From Desulfobacterales bacterium (GTDB lineage: Bacteria > Desulfobacterota > Desulfobacteria > Desulfobacterales > UBA11574), in contig JAUVTO010000003.1 in assembly GCA_030601485.1 (NCBI GenBank), positions 1-35,743 on the forward strand: a DNA stretch of 35,743 nucleotides, in the 5' to 3' direction. How positions within the stretch are numbered: the stretch's first letter is position 1; each line of letters begins with the position of its first letter. The position numbers and the translations under genes are program-made. The notes beneath the pieces are model-generated. The model had not been told where the DNA came from and searched no databases. It worked only from the letters and a program-made list of their open reading frames with translations. Shown piece by piece: positions 20,329 through 27,602 of this stretch.

Positions 20329-20405
20329 CGGGGCGTGGCGCAGTCTGGAAGCGCACTTGAATGGGGTTCAAGGGGTCGGAAGTTCAAATCTTCTCGCCCC
20401 GACCA
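20329..20405 (+). tRNA. tRNA-Pro, anticodon GGG
   Basis: A full cloverleaf folds over 77 nt: acceptor CGGGGCG/CGCCCCG, D stem GCGC/GCGC, anticodon stem CTTGA/TCAAG with loop ATGGGGT (anticodon GGG, reading CCC/CCU), T arm GGAAG-TTCAAAT-CTTCT, discriminator A and an encoded CCA (20403-20405). It is the only tRNA in the window and lies at the boundary where the strand direction changes, a typical place for integrated elements, although no duplicated tRNA 3' end was found here. Confidence 0.96.
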
Positions 20406-20426
20406 AAAATAAAAAGTAAATCAATC

Positions 20427-20461
20427 GGGTTAGCAATCAGGCTTTCCTGCTCTTTTTTTTG
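20427..20461 (+). terminator. Probable tRNA-Pro terminator
   Basis: AGCAATCAGG and CCTGCT form a bulged hairpin with a CTTT loop, followed by TCTTTTTTTT. It lies about 25 nt past the tRNA. The stem is short, so strength is uncertain. Confidence 0.5.
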
Positions 20462-20716
20462 AAACCGCCTGCCATCTTGCCAGTAATAATTGAACAGCAC
20501 CCGCTGAAGATAGTTTAAAAGAAGAATTCACACGTCACACGAAAGTATAAAAGGGTTGGAATGTCTTCCGACGCCTTTCATTAAGCCGGTTTCCTTGGGC
20601 TTCCTTGTCCTTGTGAATATCATCCAGGGAAAGGATGAGCAAGCCTTAAGGCGGGGTGTTCTAAACGGTCTGGTGCCATTCCTTCAATCCCATAATCCTC
20701 CAACACCACAGAATTC
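20462..20716. other. Intergenic stretch with no recognised gene
   Basis: 255 bp of ordinary composition between the tRNA terminator and the next promoter. On the minus strand short open stretches look faintly protein-like, interrupted by stops, but nothing can be named. It may be the remains of a decayed gene. Confidence 0.4.
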
Positions 20717-20745
20717 TTGACAGTCCTTTATTACTGGTGTATTTA
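20717..20745 (+). promoter_or_regulatory. Promoter of the histone-H1-like gene
   Basis: TTGACA (20717-20722), 17-bp spacer, TATTTA (20740-20745). The spacer shares CCTTTATTACTG with the atp operon promoter. A transcript starting near 20752 would first cross the terminator-like hairpin at 20767-20801. Confidence 0.65.
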
Positions 20746-20766
20746 ATTGAATTAATTCAAATTTCG

Positions 20767-20801
20767 GAGGCTTCAAATATAGTCAAAGAAGCTCTTTTTT
20801 T
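20767..20801 (+). terminator. Leader terminator/attenuator before the H1-like gene
   Basis: GAG-G-CTTC (20767-20774) pairs with GAAG-CTC (20788-20794) with one bulged G, directly followed by seven T. It stands between the promoter and the gene start at 20878, so it would end most transcripts after about 50 nt unless antiterminated, or release a short RNA. Confidence 0.55.
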
Positions 20802-20877
20802 ACATGTGGGAAATCGTTGAAAATGTGGGTAGATCATTAAACGTATTAAACGTATAAAGGAAAGGAGGAACCCGGAA

Positions 20878-21228
20878 ATGAAGAATCTAATTAAGAACCT
20901 GCAAGCCGCGAACAGGGATCTAAAGGCACTATCAAAGAAAGTTGATAAGATGATTGTCGAGGTCGGGAAACTTGAGAAACCAAAATCAGCAAAGAAAGCC
21001 GTGGCCAAAGCAAAGCCCGTAAAAAAGGTCGTTGCTAAAAAAACCGTCAAATTAACAGCGGCCGATACTCTTTTTGGCATAATTAAAAGATTCAAAAAGG
21101 GCTCTGATGTGGCTACACTGATGGAAAAGACGGGTTTCAATAGAAGAAAAATATACGACAATGTTAAGATTTTGAAGAAGCAGGGGAAAATTAGGACTGC
21201 TGGAATTGGCGTGTATGTTAAGGCATAA
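20878..21228 (+). CDS. Histone H1-like Lys/Ala-rich winged-helix protein
   Basis: The 116-residue basic protein has three parts: a helical N-terminus (residues 1-35, LIKNLQAANRDLKALSKKVDKM), a Lys/Ala/Val-rich flexible linker of histone H1 type (about 37-60, KKAVAKAKPVKKVVAKK), and a C-terminal winged-helix-like domain (about 62-116, ADTLFGIIKRFKKG..VATLMEKTGFNRRKIYDNVKILKKQGKI). This suggests a nucleoid-associated DNA-binding protein. A very strong AAAGGAGG lies 11 nt before the ATG. It has its own promoter and a leader hairpin. No known named family member can be assigned from sequence alone. Confidence 0.8.
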   Translation: MKNLIKNLQAANRDLKALSKKVDKMIVEVGKLEKPKSAKKAVAKAKPVKKVVAKKTVKLTAADTLFGIIKRFKKGSDVATLMEKTGFNRRKIYDNVKILKKQGKIRTAGIGVYVKA

Positions 21229-21250
21229 ACACTTCGATAATATTTAATTT

Positions 21251-21443
21251 TGACGGTTTCGTAAAAAGTCTGATTTTGCTCTCTCTGTGAGAAATTTTGG
21301 GATTCATAAATCGCCCGGCTAAATTTCAAAAACTCGGGCTAATGCCCTCAAACAGTTTGAAATTTTTAACGCCAGGTGATTTATGAATCTTTTTCCAAAA
21401 TTTCTCAATGTCGTTCACAAAATGACTTTTTACGAGTTCATCA
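21251..21443. mobile_element. MITE-like 193-bp inverted-repeat element
   Basis: The left arm, from TGACGGTTTCGTAAAAAGTC, is the imperfect complement of the right arm ending GACTTTTTACGAGTTCATCA. The similarity continues inward for about 80 bp per side through GAGAAATTTTGG and ATTCATAAATC blocks. It is flanked by a 4-bp direct repeat ATTT (21247-21250 and 21444-21447), as expected for a target duplication. It encodes no protein. Its transcript would fold into one long hairpin, which could serve as terminator for the H1-like gene. Confidence 0.75.
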
Positions 21444-21480
21444 ATTTTTGGAGTAAATAAAAAAGACCTTTAGGAGACCC

Positions 21481-21592
21481 GAGGCGGTGAGCTGGAAATT
21501 GACGACTCAATTCAGGAAACAGCCCCATGTCATGAATAAAGGCTTATACATGACATTTAAATTATACCAGGGTATGAGCCTCTTCTGTTTCC
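21481..21592 (+). ncRNA. Candidate structured leader RNA upstream of the Yip1-type gene
   Basis: A central hairpin at 21527-21556 (ATGTCATG/CATGACAT plus ATAA/TTAT around an AGGC loop, one A-A mismatch) is enclosed by GGAAACAG (21515-21522) pairing with CTGTTTCC (21585-21592). GAGGC (21481-21485) can pair with GCCTC (21578-21582), which would cross the former stem as a pseudoknot. It lies about 105 nt before the next start codon. I match it to no known riboswitch class; conservation is untested. Confidence 0.4.
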
Positions 21593-21696
21593 GGGGCAAT
21601 TAATGAACCCATTGCATTCGGGTAGAGACCGGATTTTTGACCATATGAACAATCCGTAGTACACCTCAGGAATAAATCTAACCATAGGGGGGTTAA

Positions 21697-22221
21697 ATGC
21701 AAAATTATATAGATCGTATTGTTCGTGCTGCCAAGCTCGATATTAACCTATATGAAGAGGTTGAGGCGGATAAAGGAGCAATGGGTCAAGCCATGGGAGT
21801 TGTTGTGCTTTCCAGTCTGGCAGCCGGGATAGGAAGCATAGGAACCATAGGAGCAAAGGGAATCGTTATCGGAGCGATCACAGCTCTTATCGCTTGGTAT
21901 GTTTGGGCCTATATGACGTATTTTATCGGTGTTAAACTCCTTCCTGAGCCCCAGACCAAAGCTGATCATGGTGAATTGCTGCGAACCATCGGTTTTTCAA
22001 GCTCTCCGGGGTTAATTCGAGTATTGGCTATTATACCTGGTATATCCGGGATCATTTTTGCTATCGCTTCAATTTGGATGTTAATAGCTATGGTTATTGC
22101 GGTAAGACAGGCTCTTGACTATCAGAGCACATTACGTGCTATAGGTGTTTGTATGATTGGCTGGGTTATTCAAGCAATAATCTTTATGATTTTATTTTCT
22201 ATTTTAGGCACAACAAACTGA
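21697..22221 (+). CDS. Yip1-family inner membrane protein
   Basis: A 174-residue membrane protein with a soluble start (MQNYIDRIVRAAKLDINLYEEVEADKGA) and about five hydrophobic segments (about 30-50, 52-72, 100-125, 120-137, 150-170). The conserved-looking soluble N-terminus, the GSIGTIGAKG glycine stretch and the pairwise membrane helices are typical of bacterial YIP1-domain proteins, whose function is unknown. An unusually strong AGGGGGG precedes the ATG. It is a single gene with a long structured leader. Confidence 0.75.
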   Translation: MQNYIDRIVRAAKLDINLYEEVEADKGAMGQAMGVVVLSSLAAGIGSIGTIGAKGIVIGAITALIAWYVWAYMTYFIGVKLLPEPQTKADHGELLRTIGFSSSPGLIRVLAIIPGISGIIFAIASIWMLIAMVIAVRQALDYQSTLRAIGVCMIGWVIQAIIFMILFSILGTTN

Positions 22222-22340
22222 TTTCTTGACTACTTTAAAAAGATTTTTTTTCTTATTATGCCTAAACCATTCACACTATGGCGTTTTGGCATCGTGTATA
22301 TCTTCGGTTCGGACTTCTCGATTCTTCATTTGAATTCGGT

Positions 22341-22994
22341 TTAAAATCCCAGGTCTTCATTGATCAAAATAACCTTCACCCTTCCTTTGGGAAATGATTT
22401 TTCGGTAATCGTCCAAGTATTACAGATACGGTCAGGACTTTTGCATTCTTCGCAATATGAGGTTTTGGCGCACGGTGTTTTTTTGTCCAGACGCATGGTG
22501 TTGACCGGAGCGGCATAGTTTTTAATACGGAACATGGCCGCATCCAGGTCAGGGACAATTTTATTGCGGCCTGCAAGGATAATAACATGTTTCGGGCCGA
22601 AAGTGATCCCTCCGATACGGTTGCCGATCATATCAAGGTTAACAAGCTGACCGGTCTCGGTCACCGCGTTACTTCCGGTAATAAAAAGATCCACCAGCAG
22701 TGACTGCCGGCGACGCTCCAGACTTTCTTCGGGAGACAGCTTTTTTTCAAAAGTGTCCAGCACGGTTAAATCACTCCTTTTCTTCAAAGCATCATATAGC
22801 CCCGTAGCAGTGAATGTTATGGATCCTCCCCATGAAATGCTTCTGGGCGCAGTCTCGGGTATAATTTTTTCCAATACAATCTTTTTGGCTTCATCGGTAT
22901 TTTCCGCCACAAAGGCTTGGAAGTTGTTTGAATCCAAAGTGTTCTTAAGATCCGTCAATCTTGTTTTCCAAAAGGTATCAATCGGTTTGTCCAT
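22341..22994 (-). CDS. LUD-domain protein (lactate utilisation LutC/DUF162 type)
   Basis: The 217-residue protein matches the LUD domain found in LutB/LutC and related proteins: SISWGGSITFTATGLYDALKKR, LLVDLFITGSNAVTETGQLVNLDMIGNRIGGITFGPKHVIILAGRNKIVPDLDAAMFRI. A C-terminal Cys-rich patch (CAKTSYCEECKSPDRIC, about 175-191) with four cysteines may bind a metal or iron-sulfur cluster. AGGAGG precedes the ATG. It is last in the minus-strand redox operon, and no LutA or LutB is adjacent, so a lactate role is not supported by context. Confidence 0.85.
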   Translation of the reverse strand: MDKPIDTFWKTRLTDLKNTLDSNNFQAFVAENTDEAKKIVLEKIIPETAPRSISWGGSITFTATGLYDALKKRSDLTVLDTFEKKLSPEESLERRRQSLLVDLFITGSNAVTETGQLVNLDMIGNRIGGITFGPKHVIILAGRNKIVPDLDAAMFRIKNYAAPVNTMRLDKKTPCAKTSYCEECKSPDRICNTWTITEKSFPKGRVKVILINEDLGF

Positions 22995-23072
22995 AATATC
23001 CTCCTCTCTAATAATTTATCGTAAATTAAAAAGTTGCTCAGGACAAAAAGGAAGTTGAGCATTAACAACCAG

Positions 23073-24701
23073 TTATAACTTTAGCAGAATCTGATTTCTG
23101 ACAGACCGGGATTCTCCGGCAGATATCACCCGGATGGCGGGGTTTCCTTTTACCGGACACTTATATTCACAGATACCGCACCCCACACAGCTTTCCAGAT
23201 CTACATAAGGCAGTTTTACACTGACCTCTTTCCCATCCGGTGACCGGATCGTCTCTTGTCTTAGACGTATGGCCTTGGGCGAAGTGGGACAGAGTTCTTC
23301 ACAAACGATGCAGGAACCGTTTCCCGACCACGGGAGACATCGTCCCCGGTCTATATGGGCCGACCCTATCCTGACGGGAGTTTCGATTTTCTCTTTGCCT
23401 GATAATTTACGGATAGCCCCTGTCGGACAAACCCCACTGCAAAGTGTGCAGGTATATTCACAATAGCCCTGGATCATAATGAGATTCGGCGTCCAGAACC
23501 CGGCCATTCCCGCTTCTGTAAGTGCAGGGTTGATTGCGTTTGTTGGACAAACCTTCATGCAGAGTCCGCACCGCTGGCAGAGCTTTAAAAAATCCTTTTC
23601 GGGCAATGAACCCGGGGGTCTGATCAGACGTGCATCAGACACCTTGTGCAACCTGCCGTCCAACCGTCCTAAAAGGGGAAAGGATAGGCCGGCCAATAAA
23701 CCACCCAGCACCGCCCGGCGACCCATATCAGGTTTTTTACTAACCTCCGGCGGCCATCCCAATTTAAAAACAATGGCATTTTCAGGACAAGCGTTAAAAC
23801 AATTAAAGCAGAATATACATTCCGAGGCTTCCCATTCCTGGCCAGGAACAGGAGAGGCTGCTCCCTGGCATGATTGAAGACACAAATTGCAATCAGTGCA
23901 TTTCTCAGAATGTTTTTCAAGTCTCAGTATGCTGAACCTTGCAAAGACTCCAAGAAGCGCACCCAGAGGACATAGGGTGCGGCACCAGAAACGCGGACGG
24001 ATACGGTTGAGAAACAAAATAAATAGAAAAAGAATGCCAATGAACCACGCAGATTTGAAGGCTTTATATCCATACCCGAAAACCGGTGATACGAAAACCT
24101 CCCCGCCGTAGCTTATATAATTCAAGATTTTTATATCGCTTTGCGCAGCCAGATTCAACAATTCTTTAATTCCGGTTCCGATCCCGGGAAAAACAGCAAG
24201 GGACAGAGAACGGAAGAAAAAAGCCATGGGGTCTAGCAGTCCGGTGAGATTCAGACCCAGCAACGCAGCCATAAGAAACAGGATAAGCAAAAAATATTTG
24301 AATCTCTGACTGGCGTGTTTTTGGTTAGCATGGATCATATTCTGTTTTTTCAGGGCCGGTCTGATATAACTCACCATATGATGTAGGGTGCCCAAAGGAC
24401 AGATAAAGCCACAGAAAATCTTGCCGAAGAAAAAAGTCAGGACAACAATCCCGAAAGCCCACCCAAAGCCTTTGATCCACTGGTGCCCTGATATGAGAGA
24501 TGTAACCCATATGAGGGGATCAAGCTGAAAAAAATATGTGACTGGATAATCCAGCTCCATGTCCTGTTCAACGTTCAGAGCTATGGAATAATCCAGATAA
24601 ATGTCCTGGGGCAGGCGGCTTTCAATTAGGAGAAAAATGAAAAGAATTAAAAAAAAGGTCTGGCTCATGCGTCGTATCCAGACCAGATGGTTTGCTTTCA
24701 A
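23073..24701 (-). CDS. NapH-NapG-type fused membrane polyferredoxin
   Basis: A 542-residue electron-transfer protein. The N-terminal half is NapH/MauN-like: several membrane segments, the paired motifs FCGFICPLG (about 94) and WCRTLCPLG (about 238), then two [4Fe-4S] motifs CTDCNLCLQSC and CIFCFNCFNACP. An internal twin-Arg plus hydrophobic stretch (GRRAVLGGLLAGLSFPLLG, about 327-345) joins a NapG/MauM-like half with four more cluster motifs: CQRCGLCMKVCP, CEYTCTLCSGVCP, CLPWSGNGSCIVCEELCP and CVGCGICEYKCP. In most bacteria these halves are separate genes. It overlaps the DUF362 gene by 4 bp. It probably passes electrons between quinol and an exported partner; the partner is unknown. Confidence 0.88.
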   Translation of the reverse strand: MKANHLVWIRRMSQTFFLILFIFLLIESRLPQDIYLDYSIALNVEQDMELDYPVTYFFQLDPLIWVTSLISGHQWIKGFGWAFGIVVLTFFFGKIFCGFICPLGTLHHMVSYIRPALKKQNMIHANQKHASQRFKYFLLILFLMAALLGLNLTGLLDPMAFFFRSLSLAVFPGIGTGIKELLNLAAQSDIKILNYISYGGEVFVSPVFGYGYKAFKSAWFIGILFLFILFLNRIRPRFWCRTLCPLGALLGVFARFSILRLEKHSEKCTDCNLCLQSCQGAASPVPGQEWEASECIFCFNCFNACPENAIVFKLGWPPEVSKKPDMGRRAVLGGLLAGLSFPLLGRLDGRLHKVSDARLIRPPGSLPEKDFLKLCQRCGLCMKVCPTNAINPALTEAGMAGFWTPNLIMIQGYCEYTCTLCSGVCPTGAIRKLSGKEKIETPVRIGSAHIDRGRCLPWSGNGSCIVCEELCPTSPKAIRLRQETIRSPDGKEVSVKLPYVDLESCVGCGICEYKCPVKGNPAIRVISAGESRSVRNQILLKL

Positions 24702-25645
24702 ATGATTACCTTGTTCTCACGGAGTTTCTGAAATTCAGTTGTGCCAAGTCCCCATTTTTCCCCGAGGCCAATGAAACCGATGTCCCGGGGCCGAAAATTA
24801 AAAAGACCTGCGGCTTTGGCATCTGCGGCAACAGGATCATCACTCAATATAAGGCGATTTAAGACCACCACATCCGAACGGCTTCCGCCCGAGGGACCAT
24901 TAGCGACCATGATCCGGGTGGCATCTATGAGAGTGACCGTGGGATTGAAAAATTGAGCCAGATCTACGATGGTTAGATGGATATCCTGATGCAGGGCACT
25001 TCTCCTGCCGCCCACGGCTCCAATCCAGTTTTTCATGCCAAGGGTCAGACCGCTAAGGCTATGGACCTTGGCAACCGGTAGATTGATGACTTTGTCGGCC
25101 TCAACCAGCGGCAAGAAAACCGGCCAGACATCCAGACGGTGTCCCCGTAATTTCATGTTCCGCATCAATGAGGACCGGGGATAGACCAGATCCGCTCCGG
25201 TTTTTTTCGCCACCATCCCGGCACCTGTGATGGCAAAACAGCGTCTGGCGTCATGGATGGTATGATCGGCGATTCTGACTTTTTTGGCTCCGGCCTCCTG
25301 GCAAAGTTCAACAACCGCTTCCAGAACTTCCGGATTGGTGGTTGCCGCAAGGTCTGGGAGCCTTGCCCAGGAGATATTCGGTTTGATCACCACCACATCC
25401 TGTTTTGAAACAAATTTCTGTATTCCCCCGGCTGCCTCAAAAACCTTTCTGGCTAATGCCTTAACAGAATATTGATGATTCTGGCCGATCCCCTCTATAA
25501 TAAATTTTTTATTGGTTGATCCGGCCCAGGCCGAAATCGTTTTTTGAAGTGGCCATGTCACTACACCGGTCAGCGCAAGGCCTCCGGATATTTTAAGAAG
25601 CTTTTTTATCGATTGTCTGCGGGTAATGGGATGATAATTCATCAT
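24698..25645 (-). CDS. Tat-exported DUF362-family protein
   Basis: The 315-residue product starts with a twin-arginine signal (RRQSIKKLLKISGGLALTGVVTWP, about 9-32, with RRQS as the motif), pointing to export of a folded, likely cofactor-containing protein. The rest is DUF362: VVIKPNISW, EAGAKKVRIADHTIHD, VINLPVAKVHSLSGLTLGMKNWIGAVGG and AADAKAAGLFNF. The biochemical function of DUF362 is not known. It is translationally coupled to the polyferredoxin gene, so the two probably act as an electron-transfer pair. Confidence 0.88.
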   Translation of the reverse strand: MMNYHPITRRQSIKKLLKISGGLALTGVVTWPLQKTISAWAGSTNKKFIIEGIGQNHQYSVKALARKVFEAAGGIQKFVSKQDVVVIKPNISWARLPDLAATTNPEVLEAVVELCQEAGAKKVRIADHTIHDARRCFAITGAGMVAKKTGADLVYPRSSLMRNMKLRGHRLDVWPVFLPLVEADKVINLPVAKVHSLSGLTLGMKNWIGAVGGRRSALHQDIHLTIVDLAQFFNPTVTLIDATRIMVANGPSGGSRSDVVVLNRLILSDDPVAADAKAAGLFNFRPRDIGFIGLGEKWGLGTTEFQKLRENKVII

Positions 25646-25655
25646 CAGCTCCTCA

Positions 25656-26651
25656 TCAAACAGTACCTATTATTATTCCCGAATCATTGGGTGAGTCAAA
25701 AAAAATGCGTCGGATTTTCCTGACCCCGGCATCAGAAAGCATGTCTCGGATCTGCTTTTCAGAATAGGATTGTCCTGACGGCGTTACCAAGAGCATATTC
25801 AGGGAAAACAGAGCCGGGAAAAGAGGGCCGTCCATACTGTCGTTTAAAATAAAATCGTGGATCAGGATCATGCCTCCAGGTTCCAGAGCAGAAACAGCCT
25901 TTCCGATAATTTTACAGCAGTCCTCGGGGCCTTCACCGTGGAGAATATGAGACAACCAGGCAACGTCATAGATCCCTTCAATCTCTTCTTCTAAGTAATC
26001 CACATTCTTGAAATCGATCCGGTCTTGCAAATTAAATTTAGCAATAGTTTTTTCGGCAAAGGGACGAGTGGTGGGCATGTCATAAACAGTTGCTTTGAGC
26101 CGGGGATTGTTCATACAAAAATGGATGGCATAAGTCCCGGGGCCACCACCCAGATCGAGTAAACGCCGCCGACCGGAAAGATCTATTTTAGTCACCAGCA
26201 CCGGAGCGAGATTCATCGCTAAATTGAACATACCCATAAGAAAATTTTCTCGTTGCTCTTCATCCGTATGAGTTACTCTATGCCTTACCGAACGGCCGGA
26301 TTGAACCGCCACATTCAGTCGGCTCCAGGACTCTATCAAATTGTGATGGTGAAGAATGATGTGCCCCATATATCGGGAAGAGTCCTTGCAAAGAAAAGTT
26401 AAACTCAACGGTGTATTGGAATAAATATCTTCTGTTTTCACCAGAAGGTCCATGGCAGAAAGGGCATTGAGAAGCATTTTAACGCCTCTTTTGTCGCCGT
26501 CGAGTGTGTCGGCCACATCTTCTCCCTTAAGATGATCCTTGCCTATGATTGTAAAAACATCGAGCTTAACTCCTGCATGAAGCGTACAAGTTTCCCAATA
26601 ACTGCCTGATAATTCTAATATCTTTTCCGGATTCAGTTCTTCTAAGGTCAT
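25656..26651 (-). CDS. COMT-type SAM-dependent O-methyltransferase
   Basis: The 331 residues match the acetylserotonin/hydroxyneurosporene O-methyltransferase family: an N-terminal winged-helix dimerisation domain (about 1-110), the SAM loop LLDLGGGPGTYAIHF (about 164-178), DMPTTRPFAEK, and the catalytic-histidine region WLSHILHGEGPEDC (about 232-245). It is first in the minus-strand operon with DUF362, polyferredoxin and LUD genes, 10 bp upstream of the DUF362 gene. Substrate unknown; a quinone- or tetrapyrrole-type acceptor would fit the redox neighbours but is speculation. Confidence 0.85.
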   Translation of the reverse strand: MTLEELNPEKILELSGSYWETCTLHAGVKLDVFTIIGKDHLKGEDVADTLDGDKRGVKMLLNALSAMDLLVKTEDIYSNTPLSLTFLCKDSSRYMGHIILHHHNLIESWSRLNVAVQSGRSVRHRVTHTDEEQRENFLMGMFNLAMNLAPVLVTKIDLSGRRRLLDLGGGPGTYAIHFCMNNPRLKATVYDMPTTRPFAEKTIAKFNLQDRIDFKNVDYLEEEIEGIYDVAWLSHILHGEGPEDCCKIIGKAVSALEPGGMILIHDFILNDSMDGPLFPALFSLNMLLVTPSGQSYSEKQIRDMLSDAGVRKIRRIFFDSPNDSGIIIGTV

Positions 26652-26878
26652 AATATTTTATCTTTTCTGTGATATTGAAGATATGATCTATGTTAATCCT
26701 AACAAAGTTATAATAATTTTTCAACCGGTATCACCTAACCCGCCGTCGTTCTTCACTTTTGTATCATTTGAACGTTACAAAACAAGGAGCCAAACAAGCA
26801 TTTGGGTGATCCGGTTTTTAAGCGGGTCAATATCTGATACCATTTTTTAAATTTTTTAAAAATTTCTAAGAAAAACAC
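26652..26878. other. Intergenic stretch with inverted repeats
   Basis: This divergent gap holds no gene. ACCGGTATCACC (26724-26735) can pair with GGTGAT-CCGGT (about 26805-26815), and GGTATCA/TGATACC (26727-26733, 26835-26841) with ACCCGC/GCGGGT (26738-26743, 26822-26827) gives an alternative, mutually exclusive fold. It may be a decayed repeat element or a regulatory leader for either neighbour. Confidence 0.4.
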
Positions 26879-26906
26879 TTTACATTTTTCATTCATGATT
26901 TATTGT
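26879..26906 (+). promoter_or_regulatory. Promoter of the small acidic protein gene
   Basis: TTTACA (26879-26884), 16-bp spacer, TATTGT (26901-26906); start near 26913. This supports the ATG at 26948 over the TTG at 26903. Confidence 0.5.
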
Positions 26907-26947
26907 CAAAAATCGCCATATTCAAAACCCGTATTTCAGGAGATACC

Positions 26948-27247
26948 ATGACGAACCAAATGAAAATTCCGGACGATTTGCAATGGGCTTTTCAGCGCTT
27001 GATTGATCACCTTCCCGACCCACTGAAAGATGATGACCACACAAAACAAGTTATTTTAACTTACTTAAAATTTGAGGATGAAAAATTGGCTCGACATCGT
27101 ATTGAGATCATCAAAACACATTTTCGCGAAAAAACTGTTAAAGAATCATCTGAAATCCAGACGTTGTTGGATCTTCACACTGACGGGAGTGATATGTCCG
27201 AATCCGATCTGTCTGAAGGTGATAGCTCAGAATTCCCAACTGATTAA
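26948..27247 (+). CDS. Small acidic protein, unknown function
   Basis: A 99-residue soluble protein starting MTNQMKIPDDLQWAFQRLIDHLPDPLKDDDHT. A CAGGAGA site 5 nt before the ATG decides this start; an in-frame TTG at 26903 lies inside the putative promoter. The middle is helical with His and Lys (VILTYLKFEDEKLARHRIEIIKTHFREK). The tail (about 80-99) is strongly acidic and Ser-rich (DGSDMSESDLSEGDSSEF). No signal peptide, membrane segment or known motif is seen, and I recognise no family. Confidence 0.65.
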   Translation: MTNQMKIPDDLQWAFQRLIDHLPDPLKDDDHTKQVILTYLKFEDEKLARHRIEIIKTHFREKTVKESSEIQTLLDLHTDGSDMSESDLSEGDSSEFPTD

Positions 27248-27275
27248 CTCAATCGATTGATTTTATAGAATTCTT

Positions 27276-27547
27276 GTGCAGTTGACGCTCTGCAGGTACT
27301 GCTGGGCACCTAAACAGGTAAAGGCAACCTTATTCTCAAAGATTACGGAAAAAACGCATATATAATACTCAACCGCTCGCACAAAAAGGCCTTCCGGTTT
27401 TCCCGCAAAAAACAGTATCGATATGGCGGTGAACTCGGAGAAGAATTCAGCCGGCTTGATGATGCCATTTCGTCAAATACGGCAAGCCAGAAGGAAAAAT
27501 GGCGCCACAAGATGCTCAAAGCAAAAGATCTTCTTTCAAAACCATAA
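27276..27547 (+). pseudogene. Decayed small reading frame, possibly frameshifted
   Basis: From 27314 to the TAA at 27545-27547 a 77-codon frame is open but has no plausible start codon. Its translation looks protein-like (NLILKDYGKNAYIILNRSHKKAFRFSR, then a charged tail). In another frame just upstream, from a GTG at 27276, the peptide LTLCRYCWAPKQ leads into it, as if one base had been gained or lost near 27313. A small basic protein with a CxxC motif is a guess. It is cut off by the hairpin at 27551-27579. Confidence 0.3.
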
Positions 27548-27579
27548 AAAAAGGGCAACACCGTAACTGTGTTGCCCTT
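27546..27579 (-). terminator. Intrinsic terminator of the HesB-like selenoprotein gene
   Basis: An 11-bp perfect stem AAGGGCAACAC/GTGTTGCCCTT (27551-27561 and 27569-27579) with a 7-nt loop. On the minus strand it is followed by a run of seven T (27552-27546). It lies 23 bp past the stop codon. Confidence 0.92.
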
Positions 27580-27602
27580 GGTTAAAAACGGAATCTGTAT
27601 GA

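Noticed and set aside
20329-20405. An integrated element using tRNA-Pro as attachment site
   Set aside because: The tRNA 3' end is not duplicated in the window and no integrase gene is present.
20757-21329. A 190-codon minus-strand frame opposite the H1-like gene
   Set aside because: Its Phe/Leu-rich translation is the antisense shadow of a Lys/Ala-rich coding sequence; the plus strand has the ribosome-binding site and the protein-like composition.
21481-21592. Assignment of the structured region to a known riboswitch (c-di-GMP, SAH, TPP, fluoride, glutamine type)
   Set aside because: None of the conserved core strings I know for these classes is present, so it is reported only as an unassigned structure.
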